Source: an uncultured Collinsella sp. (GTDB taxonomy: Bacteria; Actinomycetota; Coriobacteriia; Coriobacteriales; Coriobacteriaceae). From it: a stretch of DNA of 13,555 bases. Both the position numbers and the translations under genes were made by a program. Under the pieces are notes generated by a model. The model made no database searches. It had not been told where the DNA came from and saw only the letters and a program-made list of their open reading frames with translations. This document shows positions 1 to 6,150 of this stretch, one piece after another (within the stretch, counting starts at the first letter, position 1; each line of letters begins with the position of its first letter). The stretch is from positions 1 through 13,555 of the forward strand of contig CALFDL010000352.1 in the NCBI GenBank assembly GCA_937950415.1, in the 5' to 3' direction.

Positions 1-960
1 GAGTTCCGCTGCGACTGGTCCAACGCCAGCCGCACGCAGCTGTTCGACCTGCGTCAGGGCTGCTGGAGCGAGCCGGTGTGCCAAGCCTTTGGCATCGATC
101 CGGCCTGCCTGCCGCAGGTGACCGATTCCGACGGCCTGTTCGGCACAACGGACCTGGGCGGCTTTTTGCCGGCGCCCGTGCCCGTTCACGGCGTGCTGGG
201 CGATAGCCACGCCGCCCTGTTTGCGCAGGGCTGCCACAGCCGTGGCATGGCCAAGGCCACGTACGGCACCGGCAGCTCGGTCATGATGAACGTCGGTGAC
301 GAGTTTATCGCCAGCTCTCACGGCCTTTCGAGCTCGCTCGCGTGGCGTCTGAACGGCGTGACCGAGTATGTGCTCGAGGGCAACGTGAGCTACGCCGGCG
401 CTGTGAAGACCTGGCTGCGCGACGACCTGGAGCTCATCAACAACCCCGAGGAAGTCACCGACCTGTGCTACGCCGCCAATCCGGCGAGCCACGTGTACTT
501 TGTGCCGGCATTTACCGGTCTGGGCGCGCCGCATTGGGCGAGCGACGCCGAGGGCTGCGTCTTTGGCATGACGCGCACCACGGGCCGCGCGGAGTTCGTG
601 AAGGCCGCCGACGAGTCGATTGCCTATCAGATCTTCGACGTGATCGATGCGATGGTCGAGGATTCGGGCGCAGCGCTGGCCGAGCTTCGCGTTGACGGCG
701 GCCCCACGCGCGATGCGTACCTGATGCAGTTTGAGAGCGACCTGGTGGGTTCGCCCATTCGCATCGCGAGCAACGACGAGATGAGCGGCCTGGGCGCGGC
801 CTGGGCCTGCGGCATTGCGCTCGGCATGTACGCGCGCGATGTTGTCGACGTCTACGGCGCCCGCGGCATCGTGGAGCCTTCGATGCCTGCCGACGAGCGA
901 GCAGACAAGATCGCCGGCTGGCGCCACGCAGTAGCCGCGACTATTGCATACACTGCTTAG
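1..960 (+). CDS. FGGY-family carbohydrate kinase, 5'-truncated by the window edge
   Basis: The frame is open from base 1 to the TAG at 958-960, giving 319 residues, so the gene starts outside the window and only the end of the N-terminal domain plus the C-terminal FGGY domain is present. The opening residues DWSNASRTQLFDL match the conserved substrate-side motif of FGGY kinases. GDSHAALFAQG (catalytic-base Asp at 202-204) and TYGTGSSVMMNVG mark the start of the C-terminal domain. GLGAPHW and DGGPTRDAYLMQFESDL are the ADP-binding/hinge signatures. These motifs look most like glycerol-kinase-type members, but FGGY subfamilies (glycerol, xylulose, rhamnulose, others) cannot be separated safely from a partial protein. 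The family phosphorylates a sugar or polyol with ATP in the cytoplasm. An internal GTG at 76 is not the start, because homology continues upstream of it. Confidence 0.9.
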   Translation, partial: EFRCDWSNASRTQLFDLRQGCWSEPVCQAFGIDPACLPQVTDSDGLFGTTDLGGFLPAPVPVHGVLGDSHAALFAQGCHSRGMAKATYGTGSSVMMNVGDEFIASSHGLSSSLAWRLNGVTEYVLEGNVSYAGAVKTWLRDDLELINNPEEVTDLCYAANPASHVYFVPAFTGLGAPHWASDAEGCVFGMTRTTGRAEFVKAADESIAYQIFDVIDAMVEDSGAALAELRVDGGPTRDAYLMQFESDLVGSPIRIASNDEMSGLGAAWACGIALGMYARDVVDVYGARGIVEPSMPADERADKIAGWRHAVAATIAYTA

Positions 961-1015
961 GCGGCTGCGCGGCGCCCAAGGATTTTTCTGGGACGGGGAT
1001 TAAAAGCTCATTGGT

Positions 1016-1053
1016 CCCCGTTCCGGGTAGCTAATTTGGGACGGGGCTTTTTT
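1016..1053 (+). terminator. Probable rho-independent terminator of the FGGY kinase gene
   Basis: CCCCGTTCC (1016-1024) can pair with GGGACGGGG (1038-1046), allowing one G-U pair, across a 13-nt loop. A C and six T residues (1048-1053) follow, the classic terminator form. The same left arm can instead pair with an upstream GGGACGGGG copy at 990-998, so the structure may compete with another hairpin. Confidence 0.55.
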
Positions 1054-1109
1054 GACTGGTATGATTGGTGCGATCATTTCAACCAGCTAAAAGAGCCCCG
1101 TCCTAAATT
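1033..1109. repeat. Long imperfect inverted repeat upstream of luxS
   Basis: Two 28-nt arms, 1033-1060 and 1082-1109, are inverted copies matching at 24 of 28 positions. The loop 1061-1081 contains a further ATGAT/ATCAT pair. The arms carry the GGGACGGGGCT / AGCCCCGTCC core, and AATT lies at both outer ends. The element ends about 20 bp before the luxS start, so it lies in the luxS promoter or 5' leader. It could be a REP/MITE-like repeat or an RNA structure. No transposase is nearby. Confidence 0.7.
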
Positions 1110-1129
1110 GACTATCGAGAGGATCTGCC

Positions 1130-1618
1130 ATGGAACGTATCGCGAGTTTTTCCGTTGACCATCTGCTGCTTGAGCCCGGCGTGTACGTGAGCCGCATCGA
1201 CCGCGACCCGGCGACCGGTACCGCCGTCACCACCTTTGACCTGCGCCTGACCACGCCCAACAAGGAGCCGGTCATGAACACGGCCGAGTGTCATACCATC
1301 GAGCACCTGGGCGCGACGTTTCTTCGCAATCATGCCGAGTGGTCGAGCCGTATCGTCTACTTTGGCCCCATGGGCTGTCGCACGGGCTTTTACCTCGTCG
1401 TGTTTGGCGAGGTGACGAGCGAGGAGATCCTGCCGCTCGTGCGCGAACTGTTTGAGTTTGTGGCAGCGTTTGAGGGCGATGTCCCCGGCGCGGCTCCCGA
1501 GGAGTGCGGCAACTACCTGGATCAGAATCTGCCGATGGCCAACTGGCTCGCGCGCCGCTATCTCGACCGCGACCTGGCCGATATCGATGAGAAGCACCTG
1601 CACTATCAGCAGGCATAG
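1130..1618 (+). CDS. luxS: S-ribosylhomocysteine lyase LuxS (autoinducer-2 synthase)
   Basis: This 162-residue protein, the usual length for LuxS, cleaves S-ribosylhomocysteine to homocysteine and DPD, the precursor of autoinducer-2, as part of the activated methyl cycle in the cytoplasm. The metal and catalytic residues are all visible: HTIEH gives His55, Glu58 and His59, PMGCRTGFYL gives the catalytic Cys83, and ECGNYLDQNL gives the third metal ligand Cys126. The ATG at 1130 is preceded by GAGAGGA at 1116-1122 with normal spacing. No pfs/mtnN or methionine-cycle gene is next to it in this window. The upstream intergenic region contains a chain of GGGACGGGG-type hairpins that may affect expression. 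No convincing terminator was found directly after the gene. Confidence 0.97.
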   Translation: MERIASFSVDHLLLEPGVYVSRIDRDPATGTAVTTFDLRLTTPNKEPVMNTAECHTIEHLGATFLRNHAEWSSRIVYFGPMGCRTGFYLVVFGEVTSEEILPLVRELFEFVAAFEGDVPGAAPEECGNYLDQNLPMANWLARRYLDRDLADIDEKHLHYQQA

Positions 1619-1710
1619 GGCTCATTTACTGCATCTGACCGTTCACGCGGAGATATCGACCGTTTAACTGTTTAGAAGTGTTTATTCGAGGTCATCAACG
1701 GTGTTTCGCG

Positions 1711-1748
1711 TAAACTACCTCACAGAGTGATATTCAGGCAAGGCTCCT
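1711..1748 (+). promoter_or_regulatory. Candidate promoter end and antiterminator-binding (RAT-like) leader of the bglG-PTS unit
   Basis: TAAACT at 1711-1716 is a possible -10 box, though no good -35 box is seen. The next 30 nt run directly into the left arm of a strong terminator and include TTCAGGCAAGGCTC (1733-1746), which resembles the 3' half of BglG/SacY-family RAT elements (CAGGCAAAACC / CAGGCAAGACC). The 5' half fits the RAT consensus poorly; only small TGA/TCA and GAG/CTC pairings are visible. The overlap with the terminator arm and the gene order support antitermination control. The exact RAT is inference. Confidence 0.4.
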
Positions 1749-1807
1749 GAAGCAGCATCTGTCGACATTGATTGTCGGATTCTGCTTCGGGAGCCTTGTT
1801 TTGTTTA
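1739..1807 (+). terminator. Leader terminator (attenuator) ahead of the BglG-family gene
   Basis: The arms 1740-1755 (AAGGCTCCTGAAGCAG) and 1782-1797 (CTGCTTCGGGAGCCTT) pair along all 16 positions, with one G-U pair. Inside the loop a further CGACA/TGTCG stem is present, and a U-rich run GTTTTGTTTA (1798-1807) follows. It ends 10 bases before the ATG of the antiterminator gene, so it must be read through for the operon to be expressed. This is the known layout of LicT/BglG-controlled operons. Confidence 0.85.
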
Positions 1808-1817
1808 GGGGGGACAC

Positions 1818-2657
1818 ATGGAAATCGTTAAACGAATTAATACCAGCGCTGTCCTCTGCGTCGATGGAAACGGCAGGCAACTAGTCGCATTCGGGCGCGG
1901 CCTAGGGTTTAAGAATGTTGGCGATGAAGTGCCACTCTCGGAGATTCAACGAACGTTTTATAACGTTAGCTCCCGCTATGTCGCTCTTGTCGATGAGGTC
2001 TCCGATGAACTTCTCGAACTCACCTCGGATGTTATTGATATGTCGACAGGATTGCTGCCCTACGAGGTGAGCCCCAATCTGCCGTTTATCCTTGCGGACC
2101 ATATCGCGTATGCAATCAAGCGCAAAGAGCAAAGCATCATCGTTCACATGCCCTTGTCGTTTGATGTTCGCCAACAATATCCCGTTGAATTTAAAATTGG
2201 CGAGTATGCGCTCAGAATAATTAGAAAGCGGCTTAACGTTAGGCTACCTGCCCATGAGGCGGTTGGAATTGCCATGGCGTTTATCAACAACATGGCCGAT
2301 TCAGACTCATGTGAAACGACTGAAGAGCTGGGCGCGGATGTCTACGATCGCGTTCTCGAAGAATCAACCATCGCCGTTGAAAGGCGGCTTGGGATTCAGG
2401 TTGATCGGGAAGGTTTCGATTACGCAAGATTCGCGACCCATCTTCAGTACCTGTTCAATAGGTTGAACTCAGGCGAAAGCATCGTAAGCGACAACCGCAA
2501 GATGTATCTCTCGCTCAAGGATGAATATCCAGTTGCATCAATGTGTGCCGATGATATTGCTTCTGTCCTCAGTCGGCTTACGGGCCAGGAACTTGTAGAC
2601 GAAGAAAGACTCTATCTCATGATGCATATCAATCGAATTGCATCGAAAACAAGGTAA
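1818..2657 (+). CDS. BglG/LicT-family transcriptional antiterminator (CAT-RBD plus two PRDs)
   Basis: The 279-residue protein has the family's length and order: an RNA-binding CAT domain (about 1-55, opening MEIVKRINTSAVLCVD with the GRGLGFKNVGDEV segment), PRD1 (about 65-170) and PRD2 (about 171-277). Members bind a RAT hairpin as dimers and stop an overlapping terminator from forming; PTS phosphorylation of PRD histidines controls activity. His95 (LADHIAYAI), His208 (FATHLQYLFNRL) and His270 (YLMMHINRI) match conserved PRD histidines. The second PRD1 histidine, normally in an IALHF-type motif, appears as Ala154 (IAMAF). The start has a strong AGGGGGG site at 1807-1813. A matching leader terminator lies just upstream and the PTS gene just downstream. 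Codon use is less G/C-biased than in the flanking luxS and DUF4867 genes. Confidence 0.93.
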   Translation: MEIVKRINTSAVLCVDGNGRQLVAFGRGLGFKNVGDEVPLSEIQRTFYNVSSRYVALVDEVSDELLELTSDVIDMSTGLLPYEVSPNLPFILADHIAYAIKRKEQSIIVHMPLSFDVRQQYPVEFKIGEYALRIIRKRLNVRLPAHEAVGIAMAFINNMADSDSCETTEELGADVYDRVLEESTIAVERRLGIQVDREGFDYARFATHLQYLFNRLNSGESIVSDNRKMYLSLKDEYPVASMCADDIASVLSRLTGQELVDEERLYLMMHINRIASKTR

Positions 2658-2725
2658 TTGGTCGGTGAAGGCGCGCGCTTTGCCGATGGTTACATATAAA
2701 ACTCAACATGGGAGAAATGGTATTT

Positions 2726-4096
2726 ATGGCAGATACAACCAAGCTCGCTGCCGAGATTCTCGAGATGGTGGGCGGTGCAGAAAACGTTACATTTGTAGCT
2801 CACTGCATGACTCGTTTAAGGTTCAACCTTAAGGACGAAAGCATCGTAGACGATGCAAAGGTCAAGGCAATCGATGGCGTGATCGACATTCGCCATTCCG
2901 CGGGGCAATACCAAGTAATTGTGGGGCCCAAGGTCGATAAGGTCTATGAAATTGTCGTCAAAGAAGCTGGGATCGATACGGGAGATTCCGAGGCTGGCGA
3001 GGGGGAGACCAAGGGCTTTCTGGGAAAGCTGATGAAGCTCATCAGCGGCGTCATGATGCCTGTCCTTCCTGCCCTGATCGCGTGCGGCATGATAAACGCC
3101 GTCCTTAGCATTCTGACGACGGCAGGTGTTGTTTCCACCGAGAGCGGAATTTACACCCTGCTGTACGGCATGGGAAATGCGTGCATGTATTTCCTGCCCG
3201 TTCTTGTTGGGTCGTCCGCGGCTCAGTTCTTCGGAATCGATCGATACATCGGTGCGGTTCTCGGCGCAATCCTGATTTACCCGACTTTCGTTGCTGCGGC
3301 TGGAGCGGGCGATGCATTGGATTTGTTCGGCATGAAGTTCACGATGGTGAGCTATTCCTCCACGGTGTTCCCTGCTATCGTGGCGGCTTGGTTTGCATCC
3401 GTTCTCTATAAAGGACTGCGTGCGGTTCTTCCCGATGCTGTGGCATTTGCGCTCGTTCCGTTCCTGACGGTTGCTATTACTGCCCCCATCTCGCTCCTTG
3501 TGATCGGTCCCGTTATCCAGCAGGCAAGCTCTTTGCTTGCGACTGCCGTACTGGCGGTCTACCAGTTCAGCCCCATCCTCTGCGGCGTTATCCTCGGACC
3601 GATTTTCGGCCTCGTTATGATTCCCCTTGGACTCCATTGGGCTCTTATCATGATTTCCATCAACAACATCATGACCGTCGGTTCCGATCCTATCCTTGGA
3701 CTTGTTTGTTGCAGCATGGGCGTCGTCGGTGCCTGCCTGGCGTTTGCTCTTCGCTCGAAGGATCCGAGCGAAAAGAGCCTTGGGTTCAGCTGCGCCATCA
3801 CGGGCCTGTGCGGAATTACGGAACCGGCTCTGTATGGCATCATCTTGGAGCATAAGAAGATCGTTATCGCTTCTATGATTTCTGGAGCAATCAGTGCCGT
3901 TATCCCGGCAATCTTCAATACTCGCACGTTCGTTATGACCTCGAGCGGTATTTTTAGCTTCCCCGGTTACATGAATCCTTCCGGTGATATGAATAGCCTC
4001 ATTGGCGCAATTCTTTGCAACGTCGTTGGTTTTATCCTCACCTTCGTCCTCGTCTACATCATGTATCGCCCCGATGCGGATGCGTCGGAGGAATAG
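2726..4096 (+). CDS. PTS transporter subunit EIIBC, beta-glucoside type
   Basis: This membrane permease imports and phosphorylates a sugar, probably a beta-glucoside judging from family and context. The EIIB domain (about residues 1-85) carries the phosphorylation site AHCMTRLRFNLKDE with Cys27, and the GQYQVIVGPKVDKVYE end typical of glucose/beta-glucoside EIIB. From about residue 100 an EIIC domain follows with about ten hydrophobic segments, LGLHWALIM and the conserved GITEPALYG motif. There is no EIIA domain: the protein stops after the last membrane segment (YIMYRPDADASEE), so a separate EIIA must serve it. The ATG at 2726 gives the standard MADTTKLAAEIL start, with GGGAG at 2710-2714; in-frame ATGs at 2708 and 2717 are alternatives, but 2708 lacks an upstream ribosome site. 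It lies 68 bp after the antiterminator gene and is probably co-transcribed with it. Confidence 0.93.
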   Translation: MADTTKLAAEILEMVGGAENVTFVAHCMTRLRFNLKDESIVDDAKVKAIDGVIDIRHSAGQYQVIVGPKVDKVYEIVVKEAGIDTGDSEAGEGETKGFLGKLMKLISGVMMPVLPALIACGMINAVLSILTTAGVVSTESGIYTLLYGMGNACMYFLPVLVGSSAAQFFGIDRYIGAVLGAILIYPTFVAAAGAGDALDLFGMKFTMVSYSSTVFPAIVAAWFASVLYKGLRAVLPDAVAFALVPFLTVAITAPISLLVIGPVIQQASSLLATAVLAVYQFSPILCGVILGPIFGLVMIPLGLHWALIMISINNIMTVGSDPILGLVCCSMGVVGACLAFALRSKDPSEKSLGFSCAITGLCGITEPALYGIILEHKKIVIASMISGAISAVIPAIFNTRTFVMTSSGIFSFPGYMNPSGDMNSLIGAILCNVVGFILTFVLVYIMYRPDADASEE

Positions 4097-4146
4097 GCAA
4101 TTATTCGATATGTAAGCTGCTGAATACCCCGCAGCAGATTGCATAT

Positions 4147-4186
4147 GGTGGGCTTGCGATTGATCAGCGCAGGCCCACCCTCGTTT
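4147..4186 (+). terminator. Hairpin between the PTS and hydrolase genes
   Basis: GGTGGGCTTGCG (4147-4158) pairs with CGCAGGCCCACC (4168-4179) over 12 bp, including one G-U pair, with a 9-nt loop; TCGTTTT follows. The T tract is short and broken, so this may be a partial terminator that lowers, rather than blocks, expression of the next gene, or an mRNA processing/stability structure. A smaller GCTGCTG/CAGCAG stem precedes it at 4116-4137. Confidence 0.6.
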
Positions 4187-4200
4187 TGGAGTGACTAGCT

Positions 4201-5181
4201 ATGACAATTACAGCCGATATGACGTTTGGCGAAATCGCGCTCCTCCCTGAGTTCGCCGGGTTCGGCGAGCATCTTATGCTTTGCCGCCCTTCAACTTGGG
4301 AGCGCATGTGGGATAAGCCAATTGTGGCCCATATGAATTCCGATACTAACCCGTATGAAGAGGCTCGCGTTTTACGCGGATTGAACCGGATTGTTGAGCT
4401 CGTGGATGACGGGCGGCAGGTTGCCTACGATATTTGGGATGAAGCCGACTGCATCCGTGACCCGACTCGACGCAATACGAAACTGTTTTTCTTTCCTGGG
4501 AGACGGGGGGCGCCGTTCATCATCGCGATTTCGGGCGGGGGCTACCAAAGCGTTTGTCACCAAATGGAAGGTTTTCCCGTTGCCCCTGAGCTCAACGACG
4601 CGGGCTATAACGTGTTCGTGTTGTCATACAGGGTGAGGGTTGAGCCCCTGATGCCGCGCCCGATCGACGATCTGAATCGAGCCGTCCGTTTCGTCCTCGA
4701 GAATTCAGCGAGATTCGATGTCGCTAAGAGCTATGCGGTTATCGGCTTTTCTGCTGGCGCGCATTTGACTGCCGAGTGGGGGACGGACAACAAGGGGTTC
4801 GCGTCTTACGGATGCGAGCCGCCCAAAGCCCTGGTCTTATGCTATGCGCCGATTGATCTTCATGAATCCGAGGACGTATCGGACCAAAGATTTCTTGATT
4901 CGGTATGCGGTGGAGCTGGGCGCGACCTGATCGATGACTTCTGCGTTGATCAGCACGTATGGGAGCAGTATCCGCCGACGTACCTTTGGCAATGCGCCGA
5001 CGACGATGTCGTATCGCCCGGCAATCTCGGAAAGATGGTGGATGCACTGGATGCGGCCGGGGTGCACCATGAGGAGATTATGTATCCAGAGGGAGGGCAT
5101 GCATTGATGAAGCCCCATGCGCCGGAAACCGACCATTGGTGTTTGAGCGCAATTGAGTTCCTTAGGGAATATCTCGATTAA
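4201..5181 (+). CDS. Alpha/beta-hydrolase fold esterase (BD-FAE/HSL-like)
   Basis: The 326-residue protein shows an alpha/beta-hydrolase core from about residue 95. FIIAISGGGYQS (oxyanion-hole HGGG-type motif, about 106-117) is followed by the nucleophile elbow GFSAGAH with Ser184, a likely acid at Asp268/269 (CADDDVV) and catalytic His300 (EGGHAL). Such proteins are carboxylesterases, often acetyl- or feruloyl-esterases acting on plant-derived sugars or glycosides. There is no signal peptide, so the substrate is probably met inside the cell. The first 95 residues (MTFGEIALLPEFAGFGEHL and on) form an extra N-terminal segment seen in sugar-esterase relatives, whose role I do not know. GGAGTG at 4188-4193 is the ribosome site. 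Its place after the PTS gene suggests removal of acyl groups from an imported acylated glycoside; the substrate is inference. Confidence 0.88.
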   Translation: MTITADMTFGEIALLPEFAGFGEHLMLCRPSTWERMWDKPIVAHMNSDTNPYEEARVLRGLNRIVELVDDGRQVAYDIWDEADCIRDPTRRNTKLFFFPGRRGAPFIIAISGGGYQSVCHQMEGFPVAPELNDAGYNVFVLSYRVRVEPLMPRPIDDLNRAVRFVLENSARFDVAKSYAVIGFSAGAHLTAEWGTDNKGFASYGCEPPKALVLCYAPIDLHESEDVSDQRFLDSVCGGAGRDLIDDFCVDQHVWEQYPPTYLWQCADDDVVSPGNLGKMVDALDAAGVHHEEIMYPEGGHALMKPHAPETDHWCLSAIEFLREYLD

Positions 5182-5255
5182 GAAGGAACTGCATGTCGCC
5201 TATTCGACCAGACAATTCCGCTGCGCAATGTTTGTGGCATTGATCGCATCTGAAT

Positions 5256-5280
5256 ATGAATACTGTTCTAGAATGTTCAT
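5256..5280. promoter_or_regulatory. Imperfect palindrome, possible operator before the DUF4867 gene
   Basis: A 25-bp AT-rich dyad runs from ATGAA (5256-5260) to TTCAT (5276-5280), with TTCTAGAA at its core and several more symmetric positions. It lies about 30 bp before the start codon of the next gene, in an otherwise plain 127-bp gap with no visible terminator for the hydrolase gene. A weak promoter-like TTGTGG / TATGAA pair (5232-5237, 5255-5260; 17-bp spacer) overlaps its left edge. It could be a repressor site or chance symmetry. Confidence 0.3.
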
Positions 5281-5308
5281 ACCGTCACATAAACGAACAG
5301 GAGTGAAC

Positions 5309-5953
5309 ATGCATATCTACTCTGTCAACGATCCCGAGTTCAAACCCTACGGTCGCGTGTGGGACGACGTTCCCTCCAGCCTGACCGCCTCGCTTGTCGA
5401 GGCGCTTTCCGCCACACCCATTCCCGAGGGCAGCAAGTACGTGGCCTCCGCGCCCGAGCTCGAGCAGGTCGAGGGCACCGACACGCTCGGTCTGCTCATG
5501 TACGGCGGCCGTCCCTTCCAGCTGGGCTGGTGCAACGGCCACAACACGCAGCTCAACTGCCTGGAGTATCACCGCGCCAGCGAGTTCAACCTGGGTGCCC
5601 GCGACTTTATCCTGCTGCTGGCCAAGCGTGAGCAGATCGTCGACGGCAAGCTCGACACCGCGCAGGTCAAGGCCTTCCGCGCACCCGCCGGCACGCTCGT
5701 CGAGGTCTATGCCACGACGCTCCACTACACGCCGTGCATGGTCGACGACGGTGGCTTCCAGGTGATGGTCGCGCTGCCCGCCGGCACCAACGGCCCGCGT
5801 CCCGAGGCTGCGGCCGACATGCCTGCGGCCGGTGACAGCTACTGCTACTGGAAGGCCGACAAGTGGGTCCTCTGCCACGCCGACAGCCCCAAGGCAGCTG
5901 AGGGCGGCTACGTAGGCCTCACCGGCAAAAACCTCGACATCACCGTGGACTAG
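5309..5953 (+). CDS. DUF4867-family protein, possible metal-binding cupin-like enzyme
   Basis: The 214-residue soluble protein, MHIYSVNDPEFKPYGRVW and on, is recognised as DUF4867; I know of no established function. The central block (about 74-143) contains histidine and acid residues spaced as in metal-binding cupins: His78 (GHNTQL), Glu86 and His88 (LEYHRASE), Glu92, and His139 (TLHYTPC) after a PAGTLVEVY strand. The short beta-strand pattern with Gly turns also fits a double-stranded beta-barrel. This fold assignment is inference. The ATG at 5309 follows CAGGAGTGA (5298-5306); an in-frame ATG upstream at 5153 would overlap the hydrolase gene and precede a non-homologous stretch, so it is rejected. 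The gene is strongly G/C-biased, like the GH1 gene, which suggests good expression. Its 3' end is duplicated at 7314-7376. Confidence 0.85.
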   Translation: MHIYSVNDPEFKPYGRVWDDVPSSLTASLVEALSATPIPEGSKYVASAPELEQVEGTDTLGLLMYGGRPFQLGWCNGHNTQLNCLEYHRASEFNLGARDFILLLAKREQIVDGKLDTAQVKAFRAPAGTLVEVYATTLHYTPCMVDDGGFQVMVALPAGTNGPRPEAAADMPAAGDSYCYWKADKWVLCHADSPKAAEGGYVGLTGKNLDITVD

Positions 5954-5960
5954 AGTCTTC

Positions 5961-6097
5961 TGTCTAAATCTGTAACATCTAGCAGGCTAAATCGCCTCTA
6001 TCTGTTACAGATTTAGACAAATCGCAGGGGGCGACCGAAAAATCTCGATCTGTAACACCAAGCCCGGTCTTGCCGGCCTAACTGTTACAGATCGAGA
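5961..6097. repeat. Tandem pair of hairpins, copy 1 (CTGTAACA / TGTTACAG arms)
   Basis: Hairpin 1 has perfect 17-bp arms (5961-5977 and 6003-6019) around a 25-nt loop. Hairpin 2 has perfect 15-bp arms (6043-6057 and 6083-6097), also around a 25-nt loop. The inner arm ends are shared (CTGTAACA / TGTTACAG), and the loops hold smaller stems (AGGC/GCCT; GCC-GG/CCGGC). The 23-nt spacer includes GCAGGGGGCGACCGAAAA. The pair starts 7 bp after the DUF4867 stop codon. A near-identical pair in the same orientation is at 7385-7520. Confidence 0.9.
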
Positions 6098-6110
6098 CAA
6101 ACTGGCCCAG

Positions 6111-6150
6111 ACCACCACGAAGGGGACAGGCGCCTTTGTGGTGGTTTTTT
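6111..6150 (+). terminator. Strong rho-independent terminator after DUF4867, REP-like palindrome copy 1
   Basis: ACCACCACGAAGG (6111-6123) pairs with CCTTTGTGGTGGT (6133-6145) over 13 positions, one being G-U, with loop GGACAGGCG; the T run continues to 6150. It ends immediately before the stop codon of the convergent ATPase gene (6151). The 35-bp palindrome recurs, inverted, at 7554-7588. Confidence 0.88.

Noticed and set aside
1..1618. FGGY kinase next to luxS read as an LsrK-like AI-2 kinase
   Set aside because: The kinase motifs look glycerol-kinase-like, a terminator-like hairpin separates the genes, and no other lsr-type gene is present.
2816..4144. 442-codon minus-strand frame across the PTS gene
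   Set aside because: It is the shadow of a clear EIIBC gene; its translation is highly polar with no domain pattern.
5153..5308. N-terminal extension of the DUF4867 gene from ATG 5153
   Set aside because: It would overlap the hydrolase gene, and a good ribosome site stands before ATG 5309, where the family's usual MHIYSV start lies.
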